15,295 nucleotides of DNA from an uncultured archaeon (GTDB lineage Archaea > Halobacteriota > Methanosarcinia > Methanotrichales > Methanotrichaceae). Position numbers and translations under genes: made by a program. Under the pieces are notes generated by a model. That model was not told the origin of the DNA, did not search any database, and was given only the letters and a program-made list of their open reading frames with translations. The first letter of the stretch is position 1. Each line of letters opens with the position of its first letter. Shown piece after piece: positions 9,112 through 14,575 of this stretch. The stretch is taken from NCBI GenBank assembly GCA_902385025.1, contig CABMDX010000203.1, forward strand, positions 1 through 15,295, given 5' to 3'.

Positions 9112-9135
9112 TTGCATCAAAATCGGGACACTACC
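9112..9135 (-). repeat. IS256 terminal inverted repeat, end proximal to the transposase start
   Basis: Read on the minus strand from 9135 it begins GGTAGTGTCCCGA, pairing with the repeat at 8008-8031. The 150 bp between this repeat and the transposase start carry no other gene; a small dyad TGCTA-ATAG-TAGCA sits near 9064-9078. Confidence 0.8.
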
Positions 9136-9211
9136 GGAGATCTTCTCTCAGATAGCATCTTTTCGTTTCATTTTGGATATTTTTGTGATCAACAACACTT
9201 AGGTGAATTCC

Positions 9212-9805
9212 TCAGATAAATTCTTCGAAGATTGTTTTTTTTGCGCCATAGCTTATCATCTCTTCCAAAGCTAAGCTGGAATCCTCTGGCTGCAAGTTCA
9301 CTCCAGCAATAGCATCGGTCAATATGAATACATCAAGGCCGCCTCTAATCGCATCCAGCGCAGAATATTTAACGCAATAATCCGTAGCAAGACCTCCGAT
9401 ATAGATCTCCAAAACTCCAAAATTTTTCAATATATTCGCTAATCTCATTCCGCTTAAATCTGAGGCATGGAATGCCGAATAGCTGTCTTTTTCTGGGTCC
9501 ATGCCCTTGGACATAACCAAGGCCTCCTTTGGAATCTTGAGTTCAGGATGAAACTGTGCCCCAAGACTCCCCTCGACGCAATGCTCTGGCCATAACCCGC
9601 CAAATTGCCTAAAATGTTTAGTGACTTTGGGATGCCAATCCCTCGTCATAAAAATCGGCAGTTCCTGCATCTCAAAAAAATCAATATACTTGTTAATGTT
9701 AGGGATAATATTGTGACCCTCATGTATGCCCAAAGCTCCGCCGGGACAAAAATCATTTTGGACATCTACCACTAAAAGAGCCTTTTTTAATTTTAAGGAT
9801 ACCAT
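9212..9805 (-). CDS. pncA: Nicotinamidase (isochorismatase-like hydrolase)
   Basis: Nicotinamidase hydrolyses nicotinamide to nicotinate and ammonia in the cytosol, feeding NAD salvage. The 197-aa protein has the catalytic triad of the family: D14 in VVDVQNDFCPGG, K100 in VMSKGMDPEKDSYSAF, and C144 in LATDYCVKYSALDA. Metal ligands D56 and H58 (TRDWHP) and H75 (WPEHC) are also present. Length and motif spacing match characterised nicotinamidases. An AGGAG lies about 11-12 nt before the ATG, rather far but usable. An isolated IS605-like hairpin sits only about 20 bp upstream, and the IS256 end lies 76 bp beyond the stop, so the gene is boxed in by mobile-element remnants. No partner NAD-salvage gene is visible. 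Another isochorismatase-fold amidase is the main alternative, but the D-x-H...H metal site favours PncA. Confidence 0.92.
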   Translation of the reverse strand: MVSLKLKKALLVVDVQNDFCPGGALGIHEGHNIIPNINKYIDFFEMQELPIFMTRDWHPKVTKHFRQFGGLWPEHCVEGSLGAQFHPELKIPKEALVMSKGMDPEKDSYSAFHASDLSGMRLANILKNFGVLEIYIGGLATDYCVKYSALDAIRGGLDVFILTDAIAGVNLQPEDSSLALEEMISYGAKKTIFEEFI

Positions 9806-9826
9806 ATTTATAACATCTCCTGACGA

Positions 9827-9860
9827 AATGAACTGCCACGTGCTGAAGGGCGCAGTTTCT
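9827..9860 (-). repeat. IS200/IS605-type right-end hairpin, isolated copy
   Basis: The minus strand here has perfect 6-nt arms AACTGC and GCAGTT around a 15-nt loop, ending in AGTTCATT, like the hairpin plus AGTTCA that closes IS200/IS605/IS1341-type elements. It resembles the sequence just after the tnpB relic at 11816-11847: both share AATGAACT and CC on the plus strand, then a GGCGCAG block. No tnpA or tnpB reading frame is recognisable beside it. It is probably the stranded end of a lost element. A terminator or a pncA leader hairpin is the alternative. Confidence 0.45.
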
Positions 9861-9894
9861 TGCTTTTCTTGTCGGGTTTTCTGGCTGTGACACT

Positions 9895-10068
9895 CTAGAT
9901 CACATCAAGGTGAAACCGCTTCTCCTCCGGCATCAGACTCTGAGGCATCCATCTTTTGCACCAATTCCATTTTAATGCATCCAGGTGCAAGAGGAAATCC
10001 AAGTCTTTGATTAGCCTGCAATCTCTAAGCTTTTGTTCACCTCCTCGAATGTTCATCCTTCTAACCAT
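9895..10068 (-). CDS. Possible small ORF (57 aa), function unknown
   Basis: An open frame of 57 codons starts at ATG 10068 (or ATG 10056, 53 aa) and ends at TAG 9895-9897, just after the DUF169 gene on the same strand (16 bp gap). GAGAGG lies about 11 nt before the first ATG. A strong GAGGAGGTGA lies inside the frame near 10040-10050 without a useful start after it. The product would be basic and aromatic, with CKRWMP in the middle and RFHLDVI at the end. I recognise no family. It may be a real small protein translated with DUF169, or the tail of a decayed gene. An IS605-like hairpin follows about 35 bp downstream. Confidence 0.3.
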   Translation of the reverse strand: MVRRMNIRGGEQKLRDCRLIKDLDFLLHLDALKWNWCKRWMPQSLMPEEKRFHLDVI

Positions 10069-10084
10069 ATGATATGGATCCTCT

Positions 10085-10861
10085 CTAAATCCGCGGCTTC
10101 ATGGAAACACGTTTTTCTGGATATGCTATCCGGGCCCGCCTGCCTATGAAGGATTCGTCCAGGTCGGCAGCCATCTGCCGCGCAAGAGCTATGGGGATGC
10201 CCATAATCATGAGCTCCGGTGGCAGCCATGGGTTACCAGTTGGATCGGTTGGACCAACATATGCAGAGTCTTTCGGTGCATTCTCTGCCATGGCCGCGGG
10301 AAAGGTGATCATAGTGGAACATATAGATCCAGCAGGTATTACCGTCTTAAAGAATGGGTCAGAGCTATTGAATTGTGCAAGGCCGCACAGGTTCCTGATC
10401 TGCTCACTGCCTGCGAAGAGGATGAGCGATCTAACCTTGTCCTGTATAATATTATCAGCACAAGGCCCTATGACGATATATTTGCCAGGCGGGGTGACTA
10501 TCCCTGCCCGTTTCCTCTGCTCTTCGAACAGCTCTGCTGTCGCCTTTAAATGCTCGGCTGCGCCGCCCTGGAAATCCGGCGTGCCAACGGTCACGAAATA
10601 CTTCAGCTTGGGGTGAGGCTCATCGAATCCCATCCATACCATTCCGCCGGGGCAGCACTGCTCCTGGCCTGCGGCTACATATATCAGTGGCATCTCCTCG
10701 AAGAGAGCAGCGGCAAAAACTGCCTTCGCTATACAACGATCTATAGTGTACGAAGGCATTGCGCCTTTTGGTATCTCATCTGTGCCATAAACACAGAGTG
10801 GACCTAGCTTCAGCCTGCCGGCCTCCACAAGCTTCTTTCCCAACTCTTGAATGCTCAACAT
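10085..10861 (-). CDS. DUF169 family protein
   Basis: This 258-aa protein belongs to DUF169 (COG2043), a family common in methanogens and other anaerobes whose function is not established. The hallmark block GQEQCCPGGMVWMGF spans about residues 65-79, with neighbouring cysteines C69 and C70; further cysteines are C23, C43, C134, C159 and C181. A later conserved stretch includes VIPAGSICSTMITFP (174-188). The cysteine content makes metal or cofactor binding plausible, but that is inference. No signal peptide or membrane segment is seen, so it should be cytosolic. GGAGGT lies 6-7 nt before the ATG at 10861, an excellent start. It is divergent from the reductase gene at 11111 and may be co-transcribed with the small ORF and pncA downstream. 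Confidence 0.88.
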   Translation of the reverse strand: MLSIQELGKKLVEAGRLKLGPLCVYGTDEIPKGAMPSYTIDRCIAKAVFAAALFEEMPLIYVAAGQEQCCPGGMVWMGFDEPHPKLKYFVTVGTPDFQGGAAEHLKATAELFEEQRKRAGIVTPPGKYIVIGPCADNIIQDKVRSLILFAGSEQIRNLCGLAQFNSSDPFFKTVIPAGSICSTMITFPAAMAENAPKDSAYVGPTDPTGNPWLPPELMIMGIPIALARQMAADLDESFIGRRARIAYPEKRVSMKPRI

Positions 10862-11110
10862 AGCGCGACCTCCATAATAAAATCGTTTCTGGAGATATTA
10901 TGCTTTAGGTGCCGTTCAGCAATCCCCTGATTTCAATTTATCGTTATTGTCTCTTCCAACGCATATACCAGGACAAAAATCTTCGGTTGAGTGCATATCT
11001 ATTCAGGCACATTCACTTTTCACTGATGATCAAAAAAGCTGCGACCTGCTGACAATCGAAAATGATTAATATCATAATTATCCTACTAAGAAAATAGAAG
11101 GTTAGCAAAG
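10862..11110. promoter_or_regulatory. Divergent intergenic region between DUF169 and the reductase gene
   Basis: The 249 bp must hold both promoters. On the plus side the AT-rich ATTAATATCATAATTA at 11065-11080 sits about 30-45 bp before the reductase start and is a plausible TATA region; AGAAGG at 11096-11101 is a likely ribosome binding site 9 nt from the ATG. I found no convincing TATA box for the DUF169 side and no operator. Confidence 0.45.
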
Positions 11111-11809
11111 ATGGTATTCGAAGCGGAAGTGAGGGAGTCAATTCAACGCACGGGAGATGTTATCTCCATTAGATTCACAAAGCCCGCAGGATTTGATTAC
11201 AGGCCCGGACAGTTTATCTTTATCTCGGTTGGCAGCGGCGATCATGAGATTACAAAGCACTTGTCCATCTCCAGCAGCCCGACTGAGGGCTTTTTGGAGG
11301 TCACCAAGAGGCTTACGGGCCATCCTTTCTCAAACGCATTGATATCCCTTAAAGAAGGAGATAAATTGAGGTTCAAAGGACCTTTTGGGAAATTTACTTT
11401 CCAGGGAGAGCATGAAAAGATTGCGATGCTTTCTGGTGGAATTGGTATAACTCCTCTTCGCAGCGTGATCAAATATGTAGATGACAAAATGCTTGATACG
11501 GATATGATTCTCTTATACTCCAATAGGCATGAAAATGATATCGCTTTTAAAAAGGAATTCGAAGAGCTGATGGCAAAAAATCTCAAATTACGTATCATAA
11601 ATACTGTGACCATGCCGGGACCATCTTGGAGTGGGATAACTGGTAGGATCAATACAGATATGATAAAGAAGCATATTCCCGACTATTCGGATCGAGTTTT
11701 TTATATTAGCGGCCCTACAAAAATGGTGGACTCCATGCTAACTTTGCTCACAGAAATAAGCATCCCTATAAATCAAATAAAGAAGGAAATTTTCACCGGA
11801 TACGATTGA
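11111..11809 (+). CDS. FAD/NAD(P)H-binding oxidoreductase, ferredoxin-reductase-like
   Basis: The 232-aa protein has the two-domain ferredoxin-NADP reductase fold. The FAD domain (1-100) carries YRPGQFIFISV (30-40) and HLSISSSPTEG (50-60), where FAD normally binds through R-x-Y-S. Here K49 and L51 replace the Arg and Tyr. The NAD(P) domain begins at MLSGGIGITPLRS (107-118) and ends with ISGPTKMVDSML (199-210). The C-terminus IFTGYD is typical of stand-alone FNR-type modules. There is no 2Fe-2S or haem domain, so it would need an external electron carrier such as ferredoxin, flavin or a flavodoxin-like partner. It moves electrons between NAD(P)H and that unknown partner in the cytosol. No partner gene lies beside it, so it appears to be a single-gene unit. 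Confidence 0.85.
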   Translation: MVFEAEVRESIQRTGDVISIRFTKPAGFDYRPGQFIFISVGSGDHEITKHLSISSSPTEGFLEVTKRLTGHPFSNALISLKEGDKLRFKGPFGKFTFQGEHEKIAMLSGGIGITPLRSVIKYVDDKMLDTDMILLYSNRHENDIAFKKEFEELMAKNLKLRIINTVTMPGPSWSGITGRINTDMIKKHIPDYSDRVFYISGPTKMVDSMLTLLTEISIPINQIKKEIFTGYD

Positions 11810-11815
11810 ATTTTT
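11810..11815 (+). terminator. T-run after the reductase gene
   Basis: Five T residues follow directly after the reductase stop codon, the usual archaeal oligo-T termination signal. Overlap with the edge of the tnpB relic makes its role uncertain. Confidence 0.3.
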
Positions 11816-11847
11816 AATGAACTACCGAGTCCAAAGGCGCAGCTTCA
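11816..11847 (-). repeat. IS200/IS605-type right-end hairpin following the tnpB relic
   Basis: Directly after the relic's stop codon the minus strand reads AGCTGCGCC-TTTGGACTC-GGTAGTTCATT. This resembles the closing hairpin plus GGTAGTTCA of IS605/IS1341-type elements, though the stem is imperfect. In active elements this end also forms the 3' part of the TnpB guide RNA. It shares AATGAACT and GGCGCAG blocks with the isolated copy at 9827-9860. Confidence 0.5.
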
Positions 11848-12106
11848 CACTTCATCGCCAAAACCAAGCATTACGGAAACATGATGTGGAGGTTTTAGCA
11901 CTGGTAGCTGTTCCATCCATTCGATGAGTATATTCCAGGCATTTAAATCCCGATTGATTGGGGGGCTGCAATAGAGCCACTCATGCACTCGGACAGGTAG
12001 GTTCAAATCTGCAATGCTTCCACAAACGCAATCGCCAACTTGGTTGACCCTTTGCTGTATTCTGATGTCTTCTATCATATACGTCAATTGCCAATAGTGA
12101 GATAGA

Positions 12107-12114
12107 TTTATATA
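12107..12114 (+). promoter_or_regulatory. TATA box of the DUF1699 gene
   Basis: TTTATATA is a perfect archaeal TATA box, 49 bp before the ATG at 12163. Transcription would be expected to start near 12132-12140. Confidence 0.75.
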
Positions 12115-12120
12115 CGTTGA

Positions 12121-12136
12121 ATGTCGTACATGACAT
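12121..12136 (+). promoter_or_regulatory. Dyad at the DUF1699 transcription start, possible operator
   Basis: ATGTCGTACATGACAT has 5-nt arms ATGTC and GACAT around 6 bases and lies 6 bp after the TATA box, covering the expected start site. A repressor bound here would block initiation. No matching regulator gene is seen nearby. Confidence 0.4.
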
Positions 12137-12162
12137 ATCAAAATTAGTATAGGTGAAATCGC

Positions 12163-12570
12163 ATGAAGATACGAATAATTAGCTCCCGTGAAGAGATCAA
12201 CTCGCTAAGACCGAATGAAAGGGCTGTCCATGTTGCATTTAGAGCATCAAATGTGGACTATCTCAATCTGCTTCAGAAAGTCCCCCGTCTGCAGATGATC
12301 CAGGTTCCGCCATCCTACATGAAGACTATGTCCAAGGCCGTTGAAGTATTCCTGGACATGCAGGGCATCAAACTGCTGCAAGGAGATGTCTGGGGCCACA
12401 GAAAGGATTTGGATGAGTACTTCACCATAGAAGACGCAATAATTGAGGAGATCCGCTCTTCGGCAACCAGTGGCAGCAGCATGGACGATGTGGCAAGCCA
12501 ATTTCAACTGAAGGCAAAACTCAGTACAGACCTCATCAAATATCTAGCCAGTGCGAGGATACCTGCTTGA
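12163..12570 (+). CDS. DUF1699 family protein
   Basis: The 135-aa product matches DUF1699, a family of unknown function that I know from Methanosarcinales. The pattern is clear: MKIRIISSREEI at the start, NERAVHVAFRASNVDYL (18-34), IQVPPSYMKT, EVFLDMQGIKLLQGDVWGHRKDLDEYF near residues 61-87. The last 35 residues (after about 100) are a less conserved helical tail. No signal peptide, membrane segment or catalytic motif is visible. The start is firm: AGGTGA lies 6 nt before the ATG, behind a perfect TATA box and a dyad, so the gene is probably regulated and forms its own transcript. It supports the taxonomic placement. Confidence 0.88.
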   Translation: MKIRIISSREEINSLRPNERAVHVAFRASNVDYLNLLQKVPRLQMIQVPPSYMKTMSKAVEVFLDMQGIKLLQGDVWGHRKDLDEYFTIEDAIIEEIRSSATSGSSMDDVASQFQLKAKLSTDLIKYLASARIPA

Positions 12571-12886
12571 GCATGGAGCCCAAGCAGATATGTCTCTTTT
12601 CACAAAAAAGCCGGATACTTCAGAATTATCATCTGTTTTTATCGTCTCTCGCCATACTGCTTTTGGCACTGGTTTACCACACACCTCAGGCGAGCCGGCA
12701 TGTCTCGCGAGTTCGTCCAGGAGCCTGAAGAAGAGAGCCAAGTGGAGCTATCTGGTGCATATACCGCAATTGGGCATTATGAGTCTGGCAACCGCTATGC
12801 AATCATAGAATTCCGATTACAGGTTCCAATAAATCTTATTTGGGCAACATCAGTAGAATTGTTTCACTTATGGAAATACCGTGTTC
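12571..12886. other. Gene-free stretch between the DUF1699 and SagB-type genes
   Basis: About 315 bp. Overlapping short frames occur on both strands (up to 85 codons), none recognised and none with a good ribosome binding site. An inverted pair TCAGGC/GCCTGA (about 12694-12731) encloses about 30 nt including the palindrome CTCGCGAG, so a structured RNA or gene remnant is possible but unproven. Confidence 0.3.
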
Positions 12887-12894
12887 TTTATTAT
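12887..12894 (+). promoter_or_regulatory. TATA-like box of the SagB-type gene
   Basis: TTTATTAT lies 25-32 bp before the ATG at 12919. Transcription would start only a few bases before the ATG, giving a leaderless or near-leaderless message, which agrees with the absence of a Shine-Dalgarno sequence. Confidence 0.45.
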
Positions 12895-12918
12895 TTTAAA
12901 ATTGAGAAACGATGATTT

Positions 12919-13659
12919 ATGAAGCCCACTGGACGAATATTCATGGAAATGACCCGATACGACCACCTCTCCCGCGCAGACCAGTTTTTAGGGCTTCCTG
13001 CCCCAAATCTTGAAAAGCCTGTGCCGGAGGATGGCAGGTTCATCTCTCTGCCAAATCCAGCGGAAATATCCACTCCTCCGCTAGAGCTTCGCTGTGCCAT
13101 TGAATCCCGAAGATCGGTCCGCCAATATTCGCGCGATCCTCTCAAACTGCAGGAGCTTGCTTATCTTCTCTGGTGTACACAGGGGATCGTGCAGCGCCGT
13201 GAACCATATGCCACTTTTCGAATTGTCCCATCAGCCGGTGGGCGCCATGCTTTTGAGACATATTTGATGGTTAATCGAGTGAGCGATCTTGAGCCTGGAC
13301 TCTATCGCTACCTAGCTTTTTCTCACCGTCTCATGCCTATTGAGATTGGCCCCGAACTGACTGATCGGCTTATGGAGGCATGTCTCAGGCAGTCTTTAGT
13401 CATGGGCTCGGCTGTTACCTTTATCTGGTCCTGCGTTGTCTACCGCATGGCATGGAGATATAGCGAACGGGCTTATCGGTTAGTTCACCTCGACGCGGGG
13501 CATGTATGCCAGAACCTCTATCTTGCAGCAGAGCAGCTACGTTGCGGCACATGCGCCATTGGCGCCTTCGACGACGAGCTTATGGCTGGATTGCTTGGGA
13601 TCGATGGACTTGAAGAGTTCGTCATATATTGTGCAACAGTTGGAAAGAAATTGCATTGA
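12919..13659 (+). CDS. SagB/ThcOx-type FMN-dependent dehydrogenase (nitroreductase family)
   Basis: The 246-aa protein is a SagB-type member of the nitroreductase fold. SagB enzymes are FMN-dependent and oxidise azoline rings in some peptide natural products, but many archaeal homologues stand alone with unknown substrates. Motifs: RRSVRQYS (64-71, FMN phosphate contacts), LLWCTQGI (83-90), PSAGGRHAFETYL (104-116), GLYRYL (127-132) and LDAGHVCQNLYLAAEQL (191-207). The N-terminus (MKPTGRIFMEMTRYDHL) matches how relatives begin, which supports the ATG at 12919 over ATGs 9 and 11 codons further in. No cyclodehydratase (YcaO) or precursor-peptide gene is seen in the window, so an azole-peptide role has no support here. 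Cysteines at 86, 172, 209 and 212 are present. Confidence 0.88.
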   Translation: MKPTGRIFMEMTRYDHLSRADQFLGLPAPNLEKPVPEDGRFISLPNPAEISTPPLELRCAIESRRSVRQYSRDPLKLQELAYLLWCTQGIVQRREPYATFRIVPSAGGRHAFETYLMVNRVSDLEPGLYRYLAFSHRLMPIEIGPELTDRLMEACLRQSLVMGSAVTFIWSCVVYRMAWRYSERAYRLVHLDAGHVCQNLYLAAEQLRCGTCAIGAFDDELMAGLLGIDGLEEFVIYCATVGKKLH

Positions 13660-13791
13660 ATAATTAATCAAATTTTTGAATCGTCCATGGTAAACCATTC
13701 CTTGCGTAGTTCTCGCCGGGAATTTTTTAAGGCATTGTCACTATACCCGCTTGGCGACCACTTGACGCAACTTTGGACTAAATATTTATCG
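13660..13791. terminator. Convergent intergenic region with T-runs
   Basis: The SagB-type gene and the DUF385 gene converge here. On the plus strand ATTTTTG (about 13672) and ATTTTTTAA (about 13723) are candidate oligo-T terminators. A dyad ATGGT-AA-ACCAT lies near 13687-13698. Nothing else is seen. Confidence 0.35.
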
Positions 13792-14259
13792 CTATAGTAG
13801 TTTGATCCTGATTACAGGGATTCCCTCAGTTATTTCCCGGATCACATTGTCTGCTGCATTAAAAGGGTTAAATCCATAAACAAACCCCCCCAAGCCAGCG
13901 GCTTTTAAGATTTGACGAATTGCATATACTGCCTCTTTTTCATCCTTCACTTCTTCTGCATATCCAATCAGAGTACGGCCAGGTAGGAGCACTTCTACCT
14001 GAGGGTTTGCCAGGATATTCAGATACCACGATCCTTTCAAACGCCTGCCCTGATAGCAATATATGTTTCCAGCAATTATTGCGTAGTTTACTGGGGTATA
14101 GCGCCCCTCTCCGGTTTTCCTGCCAATCGTTCCAAGTACCATGATAGAGCCTGTGAGCGGATTTGATATCAGTTTCCCAAGACCTCTCTTGAAAGCCGGT
14201 ACAACGATATATTGATTCAAGATCCAAAAGAAGGTCTTTTCTATGGATATTGCATTCAT
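13792..14259 (-). CDS. F420-dependent oxidoreductase, DUF385/Ddn-like
   Basis: The 155-aa protein belongs to the deazaflavin (F420)-dependent nitroreductase family related to mycobacterial Ddn, with a split beta-barrel fold. TIGRKTGEGRYTPVNY (44-59) and WYLNILANPQVEVLLPG (78-94) are the family core, where the basic residues bind the F420 phosphate and polyglutamate tail. Such enzymes pass hydride from F420H2 to quinones or other small electrophiles; the substrate here is unknown. F420 is abundant in methanogens, so the cofactor fits. The hydrophobic N-terminus (residues 8-22, FFWILNQYIVVPAF) may touch the membrane. GAGGGC lies 3-4 nt before the ATG at 14259, slightly close. It is convergent with the SagB-type gene and divergent from the ABC binding protein. 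Confidence 0.85.
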   Translation of the reverse strand: MNAISIEKTFFWILNQYIVVPAFKRGLGKLISNPLTGSIMVLGTIGRKTGEGRYTPVNYAIIAGNIYCYQGRRLKGSWYLNILANPQVEVLLPGRTLIGYAEEVKDEKEAVYAIRQILKAAGLGGFVYGFNPFNAADNVIREITEGIPVIRIKLL

Positions 14260-14575
14260 GCGCCCTCTTGTAAGCCATTGTCACTGGTCGGTTTGTCTAA
14301 ATATTCTTATTGCTTTGACTATTTTGATCTAACTCTGGTGCTTCCGCTCTTCTCTATAAGTATATTTGCAGTGAGAAAGATGGGCATTTAGCAGAAAAGA
14401 AAGAATATCATAGTGCTGCGATAGTGAAACCATCATTTTAATTTTTTGAAAAATCGTTTGCTAAAGACCGCAAGATTAATTACTCTAAAGTTAAATTGTC
14501 TTATGTAAAGTAATATTTAGTTAAAGCTAATTTGCAGTATATATAAATAATTTGTTCGGTAAAGGAGAAAACAAA
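14260..14575. promoter_or_regulatory. Divergent AT-rich intergenic region with the binding-protein promoter
   Basis: No gene is seen in these 316 bp. TATATATAAATAA at 14538-14550 is a strong TATA region for the binding-protein gene. Upstream of it, TTAG-TTAAAG-CTAA at 14517-14530 is a small dyad in an AT-rich tract (14476-14535) with repeated TAAAG/TTAAA elements. This is a position where a metal-responsive repressor could act, but that is inference. AAGGAG at 14562-14567 is the ribosome binding site, 8 nt from the ATG. Confidence 0.5.

Larger units (their letters stand above)
8008..9135 (-). mobile_element. IS256-family insertion sequence, internally deleted
   Basis: The element is bounded by inverted repeats that begin GGTAGTGTCCCGA at both ends (8008-8031 and, inverted, 9112-9135; 20 of 24 positions match by hand). 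It encloses a broken IS256-type transposase on the minus strand. The length of 1,128 bp is shorter than the usual 1.3-1.5 kb and fits an internal loss of roughly 200-300 bp. The 8-9 bp next to each end (GTAATAAT on the left, GGAGATCT on the right) do not match, so no target duplication is visible. This points to later rearrangement, deletion at one end, or recombination between copies. With intact ends it could still be moved by a related transposase supplied elsewhere. Confidence 0.85.
11845..12141 (-). pseudogene. TnpB (IS605/IS1341 type) C-terminal relic
   Basis: A 98-codon frame whose last 70 residues look like the end of TnpB, the RNA-guided nuclease of IS605-type elements. CVCG is the first zinc-ribbon knuckle, then come LPVRVHEWLYC, a damaged second knuckle (CSPP instead of CxxC), and NRDLNAWNIL, which matches the RuvC-III motif DRDxNAAxNIL. 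Most of the protein (RuvC-I and II, about 300 residues) is missing, and the first 25-28 codons do not look like TnpB. The upstream promoter of the DUF1699 gene overlaps this frame. The second knuckle and the leading Asp of the RuvC motif are both altered, so this is a decayed remnant, not a working gene. Confidence 0.72.

Noticed and set aside
8008..9135. Target-site duplication flanking the IS256 element
   Set aside because: The 8-9 bases on each side do not match, also when the element ends are shifted by one base.
10101..10616. Open frame of 171 codons on the plus strand
   Set aside because: Opposite the DUF169 gene, which has a strong ribosome binding site and its family motif.
12544..12741. 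65-codon minus-strand frame between the DUF1699 and SagB-type genes, considered as a second transposon relic
   Set aside because: No zinc-ribbon, RuvC or DDE motif can be seen; it overlaps the end of DUF1699.
13732..14288. Repeated CATTGTCACT near 13733 and 14276 as direct repeats around the DUF385 gene
   Set aside because: Only about 10 bases match and the flanks diverge, so chance is the simpler explanation.
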